Shown here one piece after another: positions 62,622 through 64,000 of a stretch of DNA of 64,000 nt. Position numbers and translations under genes: made by a program. The notes under the pieces are model-generated. The model searched no databases and was not told the DNA's origin. It worked only from the letters and a program-made list of their open reading frames with translations. Origin of the DNA: an uncultured Spirochaetales bacterium (GTDB taxonomy: Bacteria > Spirochaetota > Spirochaetia > Sphaerochaetales > Sphaerochaetaceae); assembly GCA_944390025.1 (NCBI GenBank), contig CALXOK010000001.1, forward strand, positions 62,001 to 126,000. The letters are read 5' to 3'. Every line of letters starts with the position of its first letter. The first letter of the stretch is position 1.

Positions 62622-63992
62622 ATGCTGTTACATCAGACAGATTTCTCAAAACAGTCCGTATTGAAATCCATAATGCTATCTTCCTTTCCTCTGATAATAG
62701 CAGAGCTTGTGAACCTGCTGTACAGTCAGGTGGACAGGATTTACATTTCAAGGATTGAGGGAATCGGCTCTGTCGCTCTGACAGGTGTCGGACTGTGTCT
62801 GCCCATCATCAGTCTGATATCAGCATTCGCCCGGCTTTACGGCTCAAACGGAGGAGGGCCGCTTTGCGCTATCGAGCTTGGCAGGAACAACCATGAAGAA
62901 GCAGAAAGATTGTTATCGACGTCATTCAGTCTAACGATTATAACAGGGGCTGTAATCACGGTGATTGTCCTCCTTTTCAACCGCCAGATACTCTATCTGT
63001 TTGGTGCAAGTGATCAGACATTCCCTTATGCCCGGGATTACATTGTCATCTATGTAATTGGTTCCATACCGGTTCTGATTACACTGACACTCACACCATT
63101 CATCAATGCCCTAGGATACTCTTCAGTCGGTATGATTGCCGTGATAATCGGAGCTGTCTCAAATATCATTCTTGATCCGCTTTTCATCTTTGTATTCTCG
63201 ATGGGTGTGAAGGGTGCTGCTGTCGCGACAGTAATCAGCCAGATAATCTCATCAGTCTTCGTGATATGCTTCCTCAGAAGCCGTAATCTTCCTATCAGGC
63301 TGAGGTTTAAGAGAATTGAATCTCACAGGGCCGGAAAGATATGCATGCTCGGTATAAGCGGCTTCACAATGGGTGCGACTAACTCTGCTGTACAGCTTGT
63401 ATGTAACAAATGTGCAGCAATCTGGGGCGGTGATCTGTATGTCGGGGTTATGACAATCCTCAATTCTGTCAGGGAAATATACTCAACTCCTATTAATGGA
63501 ATCTCAGGAGGCGCAAGTCCTGTCATGAGCTATAACTACGGACGGCAGGATTACAGAAGAGTCATGAAAGCAAGCAACATCCTTCTTTACATGATGCTTG
63601 TCTACACAGGGTTTATATGGGCTCTTCTTTATATCTTCCCGGATCCCTTCATCATGCTCTTTGCAAGTGACGAAGCTCTCATCAATGCAACCCACCATGC
63701 CCTGCAGATTTATTTCTTCGGTTTCATTTTCATGTCCCTTCATATGACAGGGCAGCAGACCTTCGTCGCTTTAGGATATGCAAAACAGGCTGTGTTCTTC
63801 TCTCTCTTCAGAAAAGTCATAATAGTCGTACCTCTGACTATAATCCTCCCTTATGCATTCGGTGTTGACGGTGTGGTCCTTGCTGAACCTATCAGCAATG
63901 TCATTGGAGGGTTTGCAACTTATACTGCAATGAGGCTTGTTGCTTTCCGTCATCTGAAGAAACAGCTTGCAAATGACAGGGCCTTAAACTAA
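62622..63992 (+). CDS. MATE-family multidrug/cation antiporter (second copy)
   Basis: 456 residues, 12 transmembrane helices. N-half SIMLSSFPLIIAELVNLLYSQVDRIYISRIEGIGSVALTGVGLCLPIISLISAFARLYGSNGGGPL; C-half QLVCNKCAAIWGGDLYVGVMTILNSVREIYSTPINGISGGASPVMSYNYG. It differs clearly from the protein at 40629, so it is a separate subfamily and not a recent duplicate. Full length within the window. Confidence 0.93.
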   Translation: MLLHQTDFSKQSVLKSIMLSSFPLIIAELVNLLYSQVDRIYISRIEGIGSVALTGVGLCLPIISLISAFARLYGSNGGGPLCAIELGRNNHEEAERLLSTSFSLTIITGAVITVIVLLFNRQILYLFGASDQTFPYARDYIVIYVIGSIPVLITLTLTPFINALGYSSVGMIAVIIGAVSNIILDPLFIFVFSMGVKGAAVATVISQIISSVFVICFLRSRNLPIRLRFKRIESHRAGKICMLGISGFTMGATNSAVQLVCNKCAAIWGGDLYVGVMTILNSVREIYSTPINGISGGASPVMSYNYGRQDYRRVMKASNILLYMMLVYTGFIWALLYIFPDPFIMLFASDEALINATHHALQIYFFGFIFMSLHMTGQQTFVALGYAKQAVFFSLFRKVIIVVPLTIILPYAFGVDGVVLAEPISNVIGGFATYTAMRLVAFRHLKKQLANDRALN

Positions 63993-64000
63993 TATTTTTC

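Overview
The window reads as ordinary chromosomal sequence of a spirochaete, probably a Sphaerochaeta/Treponema-type host-associated organism (inference). The main reasons are: an rpsB-tsf-frr-uppS-cdsA-dxr-rseP cluster that lacks pyrH; a seven-gene V-type ATPase operon in the order E-DUF2764-A-B-D-I-K instead of an F-type synthase; a large LptD-like outer-membrane protein; and many small lipoproteins. I see no insertion sequence, prophage, CRISPR array, rRNA operon or recognisable defence system. One tRNA gene (Val, TAC) is present.

Layout. 1-5258 (minus) is the translation-factor/isoprenoid/phospholipid cluster. 5263-13224 holds small transcription units: GyrI-like, GNAT, argG, a membrane protein plus a CYTH protein, plsC plus an HlyIII-like protein, parvulin plus rnhA, a TPR lipoprotein and a long uracil phosphoribosyltransferase. 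13254-20454 carries adk, a GH13 glucosidase, a GNAT, an AT-rich lipoprotein, guaB and pdxA. 20487-24561 carries a phosphatase-like lipoprotein, tRNA-Val and a permease-yggS-small protein-rluD-like operon. 24548-30503 holds an MBL hydrolase plus a pentapeptide protein, rsgA-mutS2, udp and a GIY-YIG-like gene. 30554-33296 is a two-gene LacL/LacM-type beta-galactosidase. 33402-40489 is the V-ATPase. 40629-44772 has a MATE exporter and a Ca2+-type P-ATPase. 44918-55773 is one long operon (YhcH-like, ispG, uvrA, lptD-like, phoH, pgpH-like, ybeY). 56005-62181 is gap-pgk-tpiA-secG followed by a flavodoxin-like gene, a SurA/PrsA-like gene, nusB and map. A DUF4190-like gene and a second MATE gene close the window.

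The genes serve basic needs: isoprenoid and envelope synthesis (dxr, ispG, uppS, cdsA, plsC, rseP, lptD), glycolysis and sugar entry (gap, pgk, tpiA, GH13, LacLM), nucleotide supply (guaB, adk, upp-like, udp), ribosome function (rpsB, tsf, frr, rsgA, ybeY), ion handling (V-ATPase, Ca2+ ATPase) and DNA repair (uvrA, mutS2).

The most unusual signal is regulatory architecture rather than an exotic gene. About a dozen transcription-unit heads have a -10 hexamer ending only 6-8 nt before the start codon and no Shine-Dalgarno, which predicts leaderless mRNAs. Two divergent pairs have interlocked promoters; in one the two promoters use the same -35 site inside an inverted repeat. Five convergent gene pairs overlap tail to tail. 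argG is preceded by about four ArgR-like boxes spaced 20-22 bp. I did not find a clearly new multi-gene system.
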